A stretch of DNA of 64,000 bases from Liolophura sinensis (Eukaryota; Mollusca; Polyplacophora; Chitonida; Chitonidae). The DNA lies in contig NC_088307.1 in the NCBI RefSeq assembly GCF_032854445.1, forward strand, positions 16,196,017-16,260,016, read 5' to 3'. Below are positions 1 to 13,034 of this stretch, one piece after another (position 1 is the first letter of the stretch; every line of letters begins with the position of its first letter). Both the position numbers and the translations under genes were made by a program. The notes under the pieces were generated by a model. It was not told the origin of the DNA. It saw only the letters and a list, made by a program, of their open reading frames with translations, and did not search any database.

Positions 1-506
1 TGTATGCCTAAAGTGGATGCATGTGCACTCATTTTGAGCCCTGAAGTACATATATCATTGCTTGGTATATGTTTTTGGTTGCAAGCTGGAGCTTTTATCT
101 AGTAATTACACAGCTAGTGCATTGACGCTCTTTGTGTCAAGCCAGGCAACTGTACGTACCAAGACTGTCAATATTGTATTCTTCGCATTTAACTTAGACT
201 AAAGCTATAGGCTGTGTCTTGTACAGAACACATGATGGCACACAATGTAACAACTAATAGGGCAACACGGCTAAATTTACATTTAATCAGACATATACAT
301 GTGTATTTCTGTATACATCTAATGCACAGCTGTTTTTCAACACTTTTTTCATGCATTTTTCTGCCACAAAAAGTACTGAATCTGGTCTAGGCTGGAATTT
401 CCTATTACTTGACAGATTATATATTATATAAACATGTAGGTTTGTAGATGTGACGTCTTCTGTGCACTGCAGAAATTGAATCATCATTAAACATCACAGA
501 AAACGA
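1..506. other. AT-rich non-coding stretch
   Basis: I see no reading frame with coding character, no SINE and no tandem repeat here. It ends where the 22-bp minisatellite begins. Confidence 0.6.
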
Positions 507-720
507 ACAGCAGTGTGGCTCACAATGGACAGCAGTGTGGCTCACAATGGACAGCAGTGTGGCTCAAAATGAACAGCAGTGTGGCTCAAAATGAACAGCA
601 GTGTGGCTCACAATGAACAGCAGTGTGGCTCACAAAGGACAGCAGTATGGCTCAAAATGGACAGCAGTGTGGCTCAAAATGGACAGCAGTGTGGCTCAAA
701 ATGAACAGCAGTGTGGCTCA
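507..720. repeat. 22-bp minisatellite, about 9.7 copies
   Basis: Units begin at 507, 529, 551, 573, 595, 617, 639, 661, 683 and 705, the last partial. Each starts acagcagtgtggctca and ends in aatgg, aatga or aaagg. The variants differ by one or two bases. The 22-bp period is not a multiple of three, so the short reading frame crossing its right half is incidental. Confidence 0.95.
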
Positions 721-1450
721 GCACGAAGCTGTAGGCTTTAATACCAGAACAAACACATGTAAACCCCTGCTGGATGTCTATAAGCTGGGGTATAAATGCT
801 TGATGGCTATTTTCCCTCCAGATAAAAGACTGTCTGAACATATGGTATCAGTTCCACCTGAATCCACAGTAATTCTCAGATGTTACAGATAAGGTTGCCT
901 GCAGACAATTACACTGGGTAATTCTGTCAGTCCAACGAGTTAAGTACCTGCCAGTGAGACTGAAAACTTGGTCATTATTTCCAAATAAATCAGGTTTATT
1001 TCAGACAAGGAAAAGGCAGGTTGCCTAAGCCAGTCACTGATGGATGTTTGCTTAGTACACTTATGAAGATCTTCTGCTCATCGAAAAAAAAAAGACAATG
1101 GACAAAATACAAAGGAATACACCAAATGTCCCATGACCATGAGCTAGTGCAATTGAACAGATAAATGTACTGTGTAGAAGAAGTCATGAAGGTACACACC
1201 CAAACACGTTGAAAGTCAAGGTTTTCAAATATGACTTCCAGTGTGCAATCCATTTCTTTTGGTACCAATTCTTGAAGATCAATGATAAATGTGATAGACT
1301 GATCAAGTTTATGCCCAGGAAAAATCTACTTTAGTCTCCTGTCTTCATATTCCTATATGTAAACAATCTCATTTCTCAAGGAATAGTACGTTATATTCCT
1401 CCTCTGTATCACACCGTGACAAGTAATATTTGCACTAATTAATATGTTCT
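721..1450. other. Non-coding spacer between two tandem arrays
   Basis: AT-rich single-copy DNA with a short poly-A tract near 1085. The short open frames here, including a minus-strand frame at 996-1268, show no recognisable motif. Confidence 0.55.
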
Positions 1451-3199
1451 GTTACTATAACCCACGGCCTGCGGCACATAATGTGACTAGAATGTGGTAC
1501 TACTTCAGTCTTGCGTGTTATTAGAAAACAGGCTCCTGTGCTGCTCTGTTACTATAACCCACGGCCTGCGGCACATAATGTGACTAGGTTGTGGTACTAC
1601 TTCAGTCTTGCGTGTTATTAGAAAACAGGCTCCTGTGCTGCTCTGTTACTATAACCCACGGCCTGCGGCACATAATGTGACTAGGTTGTGGTACTACTTC
1701 AGTCTTGCGTGTTATTAGAAAACAGGCTCCTGTGCTGCTCTGTTACTATAACCCACGGCCTGCGGCACATAATGTGACTAGATTGTGGTACTACTTCAGT
1801 CTTGCGTGTTATTAGAAAACAGGCTCCTGTGCTGTGCTGTTACTATAACCCACGACCCATGGCACATAATGTGACTGGGTTGTGGTACAACTTCAGTCTT
1901 GCGTGTTATTAGAAAACAGGCTCCTGTACTGCGCTGTTACTATAACCCACGACCTGTGGCACATAATGTCACTAGGTTGTGGTACTACTTCAGTCTTGCG
2001 TGTTATTAGAAAACAGGCTCCTGTGCTGCTCTGTTACTATAACCCACGACCTGTGGCACATAATGTCACTAGGTTGTGGTACTACTTCAGCCTTGCGTGT
2101 TATTAGAAAACAGGCTCCTGTGCTGCGCTGTTACTATAACCCACGACCTGTGGCACATAATGTCACTAGGTTGTGGTACTACTTCAGTCTTGCGTGTTAT
2201 TAGAAAACAGGCTCTTGTGCTGCGCTGTTACTATAACCCACGACCTGTGGCACATAATGTGACTGGGTTGTGGAACTACTTCAGTCTTGCATGTTATCAG
2301 AAAACAGGCTCCTGTGCTGCTCTGTTACTATAACCCACGACCTGTGGCACATAATGTGACTAGGTTGTGGTACTACTTCAGTCTTGCATGTTATCAGAAA
2401 ACAGGCTCCTGTGCTGCTCTGTTACTATAACCCACGACCCGTGGCACATAATGTGACTGGGTTGTGGAACTACTTCAGTCTTGCATGTTATCAGAAAACA
2501 GGCTCCTGTGCTGCTCTGTTACTATAACCCACGACCCGTGGCACATAATGTCACTAGGTTGTGGTACTACTTCAGTCTTGCATGTTATCAGAAAACAGGC
2601 TCCTGTGCTGCTCTGTTACTATAACCCACGACCCGTGGCACATAATGTGACTGGGTTGTGGAACTACTTCAGTCTTGCATGTTATCAGAAAACAGGCTCC
2701 TGTGCTGCTCTGTTACTATAACCCACGACCCGTGGCACATAATGTCACTAGGTTGTGGTACTACTTCAGTCTTGCATGTTATCAGAAAACAGGCTCCTGT
2801 GCTGCTCTGTTACTATAACCCACGACCCGTGGCACATAATGTGACTGGGTTGTGGAACTACTTCAGTCTTGCATGTTATCAGAAAACAGGGTCCTGTGCT
2901 GCTCTGTTACTATAACCCACGACCTGTGGCACATAATGTGACTAGGTTGTGGTACTACTTCAGTCTTGCATGTTATCAGAAAACAGGCTCCTGTGCTGCG
3001 CTGTTACTATAACCCACGACCCGTGGCACATAATGTGACTGGGTTGTGGAACTACTTCAGTCTTGCGTGTTATTAGAAAACAGGCTCTTGTGCTGCGCTG
3101 TTACTATAACCCACGACCTGTGGCACATAATGTGACTGGGTTGTGGAACTACTTCAGTCTTGTGCGTTGTTAGAAAAAACAAGGCTCTTGCACTGCTCT
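1451..3199. repeat. 97-bp satellite array, 18 copies, with dimeric higher-order structure
   Basis: Units start at 1451 and recur every 97 bp up to 3100. Each begins gttactataaccc and ends near ctcctgtgctgctct. Inside each unit is the short inverted repeat cacat-a-atgtg, and many units carry ccacg-acc-cgtgg. Units 1-4 have the variant ggcctgcgg and later units have gacctgtgg or gacccgtgg. From unit 9 (2227) to unit 17 (3003), units with gggttgtggaac alternate strictly with units having aggttgtggtac, giving a 194-bp dimer repeat. Because 97 is one more than a multiple of three, the repeated 74-85 residue open frames are by-products of the repeat. Confidence 0.98.
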
Positions 3200-3435
3200 G
3201 CACTCAGGAAAGGGGCAATTAATGCAAGTAAGCAAAAAAATCCATGTGACAATGTAGATGCATGTACATGTTACTGTTATGGCTTTGCATTACCCATAGG
3301 GTGACAATTTAGCAGACAATTTTAATCAGATTTAGCTATATCGTACATTGTGATAAGTTTTAATCCAAATGCTTTTATGAGTACATTGTGTTTGATTTTT
3401 TCCCTCTCAAATAATCAACTCTTAAACTCAATATG

Positions 3436-3621
3436 CAAGTCCAGCTCATGCTGGCTTCCTCTCCGGCCGTACGTGAAAAGGTCTGCCACCAACCTGCGGA
3501 TGGTCATGGGTTTCCCCCGGGCTCTGCCCAGTTTCCACCCATCATAATGCTGGCTGCCGTCATATAAGTGAAATATTCTTGAGTACGGCGTAAAACACCC
3601 ATCAAATAAGTAAATAAATAA
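3436..3621 (+). mobile_element. tRNA-derived SINE, 5'-truncated (family 1)
   Basis: The copy starts inside the tRNA-like head at caagtccagctcatg, the remnant of the B box. It runs through the central domain (cataatgctggctgccgtc, then gtgaaatattcttgagtacg) and ends in an aaataagtaaataaataa tail. The other copies show that the first ~80 bp are missing. I see no convincing target-site duplication, so it is probably an older copy. Confidence 0.9.
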
Positions 3622-6600
3622 GCTCAAAAAGTGATGTGCAAAAATGGCCAAAAAGTGAACAAAGTTGGTACTACTGGTACTATACTTCTGCAACATTTTC
3701 CCATGTCTGCAATGTGCTTCTTAAAGCATATTCTGAGGGCATTATTCTGTCTTAATTGATTGATAAAAGTACACTTTTTATGAAGCCCAGAAACTGGGCA
3801 ATCCAACCAATGTATATTTTTGCCTCCAAAATCAAATTAAAAACGTGTGTAACTCGCACTACACGTTGCTATTTCATACACAAAAAGGTTCAGGAAATAG
3901 GGTAATCAGTTTTTATCACTGCTCATTCTTCAATATATTGTACATTTTCACACTAAAATGTATATATAGCTTTAGTATTTGAAGGAAATGATTTGGATCT
4001 TAATTGCTACACAATTTTGTGAAATAGTTAGGCTATGCTGCACTAATGAAAACTGCATCCAAGAGAAAATTTCTTGAAAAAGGTTCACAGTCTAATAATT
4101 TATTAAGCGCTAACCAGGTCATGTCTTATAAGAAATTACACTCCTAATTGTGTGATATCAAGACAAACATTTAAAAAATAGAGAAAAAGAATAACAAGAA
4201 CTATATAACTACTGTTTTATAAAATGCCGCATCAAATTTCAAGTCAATCGATCCATGTCAGCCTTTAATCGAAACCTGGATGTACAAAACAAGAGAAGTT
4301 CCTAATGATAAACCAGGTCTTTTCAATTTCAGGAGATTGACAGAATTTGTCAATATTCCTGGCATTTTAAGCACTTTACATCCTCTTATAGTTGTGCGCA
4401 ATTGTTAGGGCTTTAGACATGGTTATTGATTTTTTTAACAGCTTGCAAATACAATAAAAACTGAGTCTCATCTAAACCATTTGAGAAGGTGTGATGCAAT
4501 TTATTGGCGTGCCACATGAAGAGGAATGTCAATAAATGAAGCGATGTGGATATATCTCTCCCAGCTGCAACTAGTACATCAGTCAATAGCAAAATGCTGC
4601 AGTTCTGCAGTTCTCCCCAACCATATTTTCGGACAGCTACAATTAAATACAACATTCTATCAGCATCAATAAGAAACTCTGTTGCCATTATTACACGATC
4701 ACTGTAATAAATGACAATAAATCAGGGCATAATAATATGATGGTCAGACACTTTTACCGTTATTACAGACCAGCCAGGTAGGACAGTGTTAATGGCATTC
4801 CTAGAATCCTGATGCAATATCTTGCGGAGGATCCAATCAAACTGGCCTTTATGGGCATAACTCATGACATTCAAAGATTCTCCCCTTTTGAAAAGATATC
4901 ACTGTCCGCTACATCTTTATACTAAATCTAATTCCGTCCACTGAAGATCAGTTCAACGGAAGACATCAAGTGCCTCGGGGGTTCGACACTTATGACAAGG
5001 TTCTGTGTTATTGGGGCATTCAACTTTGACGGCGCCAAAAAAGCCTGGGCGTACAGTACGAAGCCTGTTATCATCTTATCTGGCCCATTAGCTCGATCAA
5101 TATGCTGTCTGTTTTTGTCCCCTTTTTCCTTGGCGTACCTTAATGTGTTTACACGATTACTTGTGTCAAGTGCCCATAGTGACATCCAATGACATTAGCA
5201 AGCTAATTCATCAAATGATTCAGCCCTAAAACATGGCTTTTCTTCTGCAAGCCGGAGAGAAAGCTTTCAACTTACATGACCACATCAACCTTTTTTTAGA
5301 AAAAAATGGAGGCTAAAACATTTTCAGGAAACCTGCAGTCAAGTTTAAAGTCTGTGAATAAAGAAAGATGAAAAATTGACATCTACTTTGGTTTTCGAAT
5401 CAACCTAGATTCACTGAGCTGTAGAGTAGTCATACTATAATCACAAATTATGGTAATGGGAGACCTGAAGACGAACCCCACAAGAGGTCCAAATGACTGT
5501 AGAATGCACTGTTTTCTTCTGTGACGTTGCATTGATGTATACTTCAAATGTTCTAACGTAATAAAGGAATGGGCATATAGCTCTGGAGTGTCTGGTTACA
5601 GGCTGGAAGGAGATTCATAAGTTCTCCGTTTAACAGTACATATATAATTAAAACTTTACAATGTCAACCAAGTGCCCCTTCCCTACATGTCATTCTAACA
5701 TATCTCCAAAAACTTTAACACTAAAAGCAATTGTAAGTGAAGTGTGCTAAAACTGGCAATCTATACACAGTTGTTATTCTTGTCATGGACCCTGGGATGG
5801 TTCCATGTCACTAATAAAATAGGGGGGCTGGGATGTGCTGTCAGAACGTCTGTTTTCTTCAAAATTTGACAGTTCATTTTTCCGAGGACAAAGTCAAAAT
5901 GAATTTGCATATAATTGGTCAAGCAGTCAGGGTTAAAGGTTAATTATTTCAATAGGCCCTTATCCCGTGTATGAGATATAAAGAGGTGACATCAAACAAA
6001 AAGCATCTAGGTACGACATCGAACCTGCATACTTGTACGATTTTGGCGTGTTTTGTACCCCAAACATATAGAAAGTATGACCCTACGCCAAAGAAATAAA
6101 AAACGTGCTTAGCAGCCATACACGAAAGAAAATAAAATTTAAAGTCCGATTTTATTCATGAAGTCCATTTTTAGTATCAAATCCAGTATTTTAGCATTCA
6201 CACTATAGCGAGGATTTAGTAGGAAACCCCCAACTTGACAATTAATACTGCTTAAATGTACCGCGCAAAGGGTTTCTGCATGGTGACCCGTTCATTCCGT
6301 CTTTTTATGTCAACCCTTGTCACTGAGCATGCTTTTCCAAGCAAAATGGCTTGTGATTAAATGCCTGGGGGTGATGTGCATGAAGAAAGTGGATGTGAAA
6401 GCATAAAGTCACTTGCAATTCTTGAATGAGCGCCTCTTAATTCTCAGAATTACAGCGTCACAGGTGGAAAATCCGCTTCTTCACACGATCAGTACAGGTC
6501 CCTTGTTTAGAACGGTTGTCAGACTCAATGAATTCAAGACTGCTCCTGTCATCAATTTTTTAGGGTATCCATATATTTAGGGACATTTGTTCAAATCTGT

Positions 6601-7896
6601 AGTTTTTTCTACAGCGTAATAAGCAAACCGTCTTAAAAAGCCTGATCACAGAAAATATAAAGAACACAACAAAGATTATACATCAGCTAACATGCTATAT
6701 CCTTAATAACCTCATTATCTTGAAGTAGCTAGAACAGGAAAAATTTTTCTCTTAATGATCCAAACTAACACACAAAGCATACATCTTTTGTTTCCTTTTG
6801 GGGCACCATAGCCCCCTTTTTTGGGGGAAATTCCAAAGTTTTAGTGACACAAGTAAAAGATTACCGCAATGAAAACTTCTTGGCAATGGTGTTTTAATTT
6901 GGAGTGATTTTTAAGAAGGGTTAAAAATATATCTGCCGCATTGTTGTCGCAATTTTGTACGCATAATATTCGATTTGTACACATAAACCTGAGTGTTTTT
7001 ACACATTCAATTCACTAGGGGTAGGCATGTCTACTATATCTGGATAAACGCATGGGCAGCAATGCGTTTTTTCAACGCTGTCTTACTTGTAGCTCCTCCA
7101 AAAGGGAATGTCAGCGATGATCAGCTCATGGAAAGTTGTTGACTAGTGAAAGTTTAAATTCCAACTGAATGTCACCTTTCTCCACCTATTGCTGACTCAC
7201 CAAGAGCACAATGCATGACTGACGGATACTGCCAACTAGCAGGTGTTGTTTACATAACACAGGAGACAAGTAGTGCACATGTTCATGGCGAGAAAATCCA
7301 ATGGCTCTAAGTCCATCGTACTTTCTTAGCCAAAAGTTTTAATTTTGTTGTAACACTGAAGCCTTCTCAAGAGTTACCTATACGCCATCACAACGTTAAT
7401 AAGTGGCTTGCAGACTGGACTTGACGGCACAAATGACAGGAAAGCACAAATGCATTGACCCGATTAATATATACAGTACGAATCTCACAGAAATTTGGTC
7501 GGAAATTTAGGAAAGCTGGTGACTGCATTCAGTGCATAATGACACAGAGTTAAATAGTACACTTTGCAGCATCACGGCACCAAGTGTCAGCTTTCGTTCA
7601 CAGTCATATTAGCACTTGCTTTTTTGCCAACAGATTTTTATTTTGCTAATTTTTTTATTTATTTTGTGACACATGCAGCCGTCGTGACATCATACAGCAA
7701 CCGTGTGTGGCTAACTCTGATTTTCCCGCTGAGCTCTATATAATTAAAGCGCTAGATTTCTGGGAAAATTCCAGGGGACAGATCAGCGTAACCTATACAT
7801 TTTCCTACGCAGAAGATTGCCATGACCATTATACTTACATGTACAAAGTGCGGCCTACATCGAAAGCACAAAACGATCATTTTTTTGTTATTAGAA
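3622..7896. other. Long non-coding stretch without repeats
   Basis: About 4.3 kb of AT-rich, apparently single-copy DNA. Opposing short open frames at 4928-5185 (minus) and 4992-5192 (plus) overlap in a slightly GC-richer patch, but neither has clear splice sites or a recognisable domain. I see no mobile element. It could be intron or intergenic. Confidence 0.5.
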
Positions 7897-7990
7897 AACA
7901 ATAGTGGAACTCTACTATCAACAATAGTGCAAGTCTACTATAAACAATAGTGCAAGTCTACTATAAACAATAGTGCAACTCAACTATAAA
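7897..7990. repeat. 23-bp tandem repeat, 4 copies, with inverted arms
   Basis: Units start at 7897, 7920, 7943 and 7966 with consensus aacaatagtgcaagtctacta plus a short end. Within each unit atagt and actat are complementary arms around a short loop. The first unit has ggaactc instead of gcaagtc and the last is diverging. Confidence 0.9.
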
Positions 7991-8515
7991 CAAAAATTAA
8001 TTAGGCTACACATCAAAGTCACATGGGGAAACTTAAAGTTTCAACAAAAAAAAACCCCACTAAGAAATATCGTTTATATGTATAGTAATGATTCAGTGAA
8101 ATTACTGAAGTGGTAGAACTGCAGGTCAAATACTCTCAATGTCAAAACAGAAGATGGCGGAAACAAATTAGTCAAACAAAGATTTGAACCGATGAAAAAC
8201 AGAACAGTTTGACCAATATTAGCATATTTGGAAGCAATGTGGCATGACTGACACAACCACAATGTTCGCTTCACGCAGAGTTGATGAGTGTGTAGCTGTG
8301 AAAATAACAACAACACATCAAGTGCTTTACTCACAATTTCAGAGCAGACAAATGACTTATGACTTTTAATCTATGACAGTTATCAATTTCCAGCTAAATA
8401 CTATTGTTCCCCAGCTGTCATTATGTATGGTAACCACTATCTCGCCCACCATCTGTCTAGCTCGGGGGGATAAACATGTTAAAGAATGGCCTACAATTGC
8501 CTGTTTACATCGTCT

Positions 8516-8555
8516 GCGAGAAGTGTCCCAGTGCTGCGAGAAGTGTCCCAGTGCT
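8516..8555. repeat. 20-bp direct tandem duplication
   Basis: gcgagaagtgtcccagtgct occurs twice back to back at 8516-8535 and 8536-8555 with no mismatch, so it is a recent duplication. It lies in the GC-richer block that also holds the minus-strand exon candidate just to its right. Confidence 0.95.
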
Positions 8556-8618
8556 TCATGGATCGTGTACAAAAGTCCCGCTGATGGGGTTCACAACTCC
8601 CACTGACGTAGCTCTCAC

Positions 8619-8702
8619 CTCCCACAAAGTCTCCGGCCATCCCCCGCTGGGTCCCCGTGGAGAGCCTGCAGTCGATCAGCAGAGTGTGCACATGCATATA
8701 TA
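8619..8702 (-). promoter_or_regulatory. Possible TATA promoter and first coding exon (minus strand)
   Basis: Reading the minus strand: TATATAT lies at 8702-8696. About 56 bp later comes an ATG (8640-8638) in a favourable context, with G at -3 and G at +4. Seven codons follow (MAGDFVG), then a splice-donor match, gggag|gtgagagc, leaving a phase-1 exon end at 8619. A start site about 30 bp below the TATA box would give a very short 5' leader. The surrounding 250 bp is GC-richer than its neighbours. All three signals are short and could coincide by chance. No downstream exon can be named. Confidence 0.25.
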
Positions 8703-9881
8703 GGTACCTGGAATGTGGTTGTACTCTATACACCACATGTATCTGTGATCAAGTATGGCAATGTGTAACTTATGTTGTTTTCATACAATAAAAAAGCTTA
8801 GTGGAGAAATACAAACAATGCATGCATTTCATCCTGGACAGAAATTGATGGAACTAAACTTGTTCTATCAGGCAAATGTAAATACATACATGTATATATA
8901 TCATCACCCAGTTTTCAAGTTTTAACTAAGTTTTGGTTCTTTTTTGCTGTTTTTAAGAAAGTTAGTCTATTCTTGTTTCATTTTTGGCGTTCTCATCCCT
9001 TTAAAAACCATTTACTGTTTCCTGTTTTGTGCTTGGTTTTGCCACGATATGGCTGGAAAATTGCTAATGTGGCGCTAAGCCATAATCGTTTGTTCATTCA
9101 TTCCTTCATTCATTCGTATCATCACTCAGACCCCAAAAAATGATATACATGTATGCCCCATATGGGGATCTAATTATCAACTGAATCAGTAACACTAAAC
9201 ACATCGCAAAACTACGGCAAATGCTTTAAATCATTTATCAAATCATCAAATCTGTTTTTTTTTTTCAAAATCACATTCACCCAAAAAACTATGAAAAAAC
9301 AGCACTGCGAACAACCAGGATAACAAGACACAGAAAACTACATTTAAATCCCGACTCCGTTACATTCTGTAAAGACAGAATCACTTCAAACTGATCAGTA
9401 TATGCAAATAAATGCACAACGCAATGTGCGTGCTATGTGCGTTTTTCTGTATCTGGGAAAATCTTTTGACCTTTGATGGCATTGCTGTTCTGATATATAT
9501 ATAATGCGCATGCTAAACAGATCAACATTTGACTGATGTTTTATTGATATGTCTGACAGCAGATCGAAAGCTGGTACAATGGAGTTCTACACATCCTAAC
9601 ACCAGCGCTGAAATACAAACACTTACATGTACATAAATATATGTGTGTCCAAATAATGAAGGTGAAAAGCTGCAAACATGAAACAGACCAATTTGCATTC
9701 TCGTTCAAGAGAGGATCTTTAAAAGCTGCTTACTTCATAGACAACTCAACCTCAAGTCCAAAAAAAAAAAAAAAACCCAGTATATTGAATCACAAGAAAT
9801 CTATTTAAGGCAAAAAAACAAAATATACAACCATGTATAATGTATTCTAATTCTGCTTGTTTTTATCAGATAATGATAATA
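8703..9881. other. Non-coding spacer
   Basis: AT-rich DNA with homopolymer tracts near 9248 and 9760 and a short attc-rich run near 9098. No open frame with coding character and no SINE is visible. Confidence 0.55.
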
Positions 9882-11184
9882 TTACCATACATTCTGAAAG
9901 TCATGTAACTGCGGTACATTAATAAATGTACGGCCAATACTGTTTACCATACATTCTGAAAGTCAAGTAACTGCGGCACATTAATAAATGTACGGCCAAT
10001 ACTGTTTACCATACATTCTGAAAGTCAAGTAACTGCGGCACATTAATAAATGTACGGCCAATACTGTTTACCATACATTCTGAAAGTCAAGTAACTGCGG
10101 CACATTAATAAATGTACGGCCAGTACTGTTTACCATACATTCTGAAAGTCATGTATTTGCGGCACATTAATAAATGTACGGCCAGTACTGTTTACCATAC
10201 ATTCTGAAAGTCATGTAACTGTGGCACATTAATAAATGTACGGCCAATACTGTTTACCATACATTCTGAAAGTCATGTAATTGCGGCACATTAATAAATG
10301 TACGGCCAATACTGTTTACCATACATTCTGAAAGTCATGTAACTGCGGCACATTAATAAATGTACGGCCAATACTGTATACCATACATTCTGAAAGTCAT
10401 GTAATTGCGACACATTAATAAATGTACGGCCAATACTGTTTACCATACATTCTGAAAGTCATGTAATTGCGGCACATTAATAAATGTACGGCCAGTACTG
10501 TTTACCATACATTCTGAAAGTCATGTAACTGTGGCACATTAATAAATGTATGGCCAATACTGTATATCATACATTCTGAAAGTCAAGTAACTGCGGCACA
10601 TTAATAAATGTACGGCCAGTACTGTTTACCATACATTCTGAAAGTCATGTAACTGTGGTACATTAATAAATGTATGGCCAATACTGTTAACCATACATTC
10701 TGAAAGTCTTGTATTTGCGGCACATTAATAAATGTACGGCCAATACTGTTTACCATACATTCTGAAAGTCAAGTAACTGTGGCACATTAATAAATGTACG
10801 GCCAGTACTGTTTACCATACATTCTGAAAGTCATTTATTTGTAGCACATTAATAAATGTACGGCCAATACTGTATACCATACATTCTGAAAGTCATGTAA
10901 TTGCGGCACATTAATAAATGTACGGCCAATACTGTTTACCATACATTCTGAAAGTCATGTAATTGTAGCACATTAATAAATGTACTGCCAATACTGTATA
11001 CCATACATTCTGAAAGTCATGTAATTGCGGCACATTAATAAATGTATGGCCAATACTGTTTACCATACATTCTGAAAGTCATGTAATTGCGGCACATTAA
11101 TAAATGTACGGCCAATACTGTTTACCATATATTCTGAAAGTCACGTAATTGCGGCACATTAATAAATGCACACCCAATACTGTT
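9882..11184. repeat. 62-bp satellite array, 21 copies
   Basis: Units recur every 62 bp from 9882 (9882, 9944, 10006 and so on). Each begins ttaccatacattctgaaag and carries cacattaataaatgtacgg. The core ACATT-AATA-AATGT is an inverted repeat with a 4-base loop, extending to 7-base arms where the unit reads gtacatt. Common variants are gtaact or gtaatt before gcggcac, and ccaatact or ccagtact. The last copy is degenerate, with aatgcacaccc. Every unit contains taa stops, so no coding role is possible in most frames. Confidence 0.98.
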
Positions 11185-11899
11185 CAACTTTTTACATCTT
11201 TTCCTCAATGGTTTTGAATGCAAACGCACATAATTATGAACACAAAACCGGAGCCATACATTTTGTATATTACATTGACACCCATGACAAACAATTAATA
11301 CAGGGATCGGAATGTGATCAAGACTCCTTCTGCTAAATACATGTCATGACCTGACAAATCTATTTCTAAAACGTCTTAACTTAAACAAGTCATTTAGCTT
11401 TTGACACAGAATTAAATTATATGCATGGACTATGTGCTTCTATTATATTTATATACACTTATCAGAATGTACATATACAATATAATATAAACACAACACA
11501 GAAAAACAATCCCACTAATATATGTATATACAGAAAAGTCACATTCTTTTGCGTTTTCATACAACCTGTCTAGAGGGCTCCTTTGGGACATTATTGCAGA
11601 AGATACACCTTTTTTTTTACAGCATTGCCAAGTTAACAAGCCGTAAGTGTGAAAGACACAACCACAGGGTATGGACCTGGAACCACATATGTTCCAAAAA
11701 AGCAACAATACCTGGCATTTAGATATTTACACATGCCCATGTAAGTATCCAGCTGTTACTAACTAATAGTAACAACTGTCCTACATTCCAGAATACATGT
11801 ACATGTGAGTATACACATGGACATGGATGTATTCATTGCTGTTAAATCCTACACATCAGAACTGTCACTGGTACAATGGCCAACAGTTTCACTGTTGGG
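11185..11899. other. Non-coding spacer
   Basis: AT-rich DNA. The plus and minus open frames of 66-92 codons near 11430-11720 overlap one another and show only generic composition. Confidence 0.5.
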
Positions 11900-12040
11900 C
11901 GACACTTGAGTTAAACCATCCAACCTGCGGCAAGTTACTTTTCTCTTTTTGACCTACAGGCTTTGCATGTTATACTGGTGTAAGTATAGCGGTCTTCAAC
12001 AAACTGCGCAATCTATCCTGTCTGTATGTACCAGCTTTAC
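11900..12040 (-). mobile_element. Degenerate family-2 SINE fragment
   Basis: gcggcaagttac, then a stretch with atactggtgtaag and ggtcttcaacaaact, occur in the same order as in the better-preserved copies at 36963-37100 and 39363-39660. Identity is low and the ends cannot be fixed. Confidence 0.35.
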
Positions 12041-12878
12041 CCACCATTTTCTACTAACATCCACACAAAATGAGGTCAGCAGAGTGCCAAAAACGTTCAA
12101 CTTGAACACACATTCAAGGTCCAGATATCCTTACTATATATGTCCCGATACCGATACCCTCATGTTCCTAACTCATGGTTGTCTGGTTGTTGACTGGATA
12201 CACATATATCTTCTGGCATGCCAGACTTCCGCACAACAGATATGGCGAACTGGCCATGCAATAAAAATGGCACAAGGACACTATAGACATCAAGATGTAG
12301 GGCAGACTTAATGTAAGCATCCCATAAAGCTTAATGAGAAATGTCTGATGTTGTCAACGTATAAGTAGTATCAACTGTATACAGCACTGAAATTTTATCC
12401 AAAATTGTCAGTGTTCATTAATCAAAAAGTTACTGACTGTGTGTTATATGTCTTTGATATGCAGTCTTACTCAGCTGCAGATAGCTATAATGTTTTCTAC
12501 AGGTACTGCATAAAAAAGAATACAAATAATATTTGTAAACAAACAAATTTGTAAATAATTTCATCTAAACTTGATTGATATTCAGTTTATGCCTAAATCT
12601 CATCAACATTTGTTTTGTAGTTTCACAGAAACGCATTGATATGTAACTGTTCAGTAAATTAATAACCTTCTGTTATCGCTCTGGGGCTGAGAGTTTTAAT
12701 AGTGGTGGTAACTGATTGGTTATCACGGTTAGGCAGAGTGACATAACTGGAAGTTTGCATGATACAGGTGTGCACAGTTTTTAAGTTATGATTACAAAAA
12801 AAAAAAAATGGCAACGTAAAAATTTGGCAAGTACATTAATGTATTTTTCATGTGTTCATTATCCATAAGCCTACATGT

Positions 12879-12887
<9 letters not shown>
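12041..12887. other. Non-coding spacer
   Basis: No repeat apart from a poly-A run near 12797. The 120-codon plus-strand open frame beginning near 11949 runs from the degenerate SINE into this stretch and has no recognisable domain. Confidence 0.5.
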
Positions 12888-12909
<22 letters not shown>

Positions 12910-13034
12910 TTTCATAGGTGTTTTCTGCAATATTTCACTTAATTATATGACAATGTCCGTGAGGCAATATGGTGAGAGTTAGAAACTGTATGCACAAAAT
13001 CCCGGGTTGAATCCCACGGCCATCTGCAGGTTTA
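12888..13034 (-). mobile_element. Old, degenerate family-1 SINE
   Basis: A (TTTA)n tract at 12888-12912, the reverse complement of the tail, is followed by ataggtgttttctgcaatat, ttcactt, then caatatggtgagag and cccacggccatctgcaggtt. These match the minus-strand order of the intact copies, with many substitutions. The tRNA-like head is absent. Confidence 0.75.

Noticed and set aside
1882-2915. Repeated 74-85 residue open frames (GCGTTSVLRVIRKQAPVL-like)
   Set aside because: They recur every 97 or 194 bp and are by-products of the satellite. The period is not a multiple of three.
1451-3199. CRISPR-like array
   Set aside because: Units are contiguous with no unique spacers, and the host is eukaryotic.
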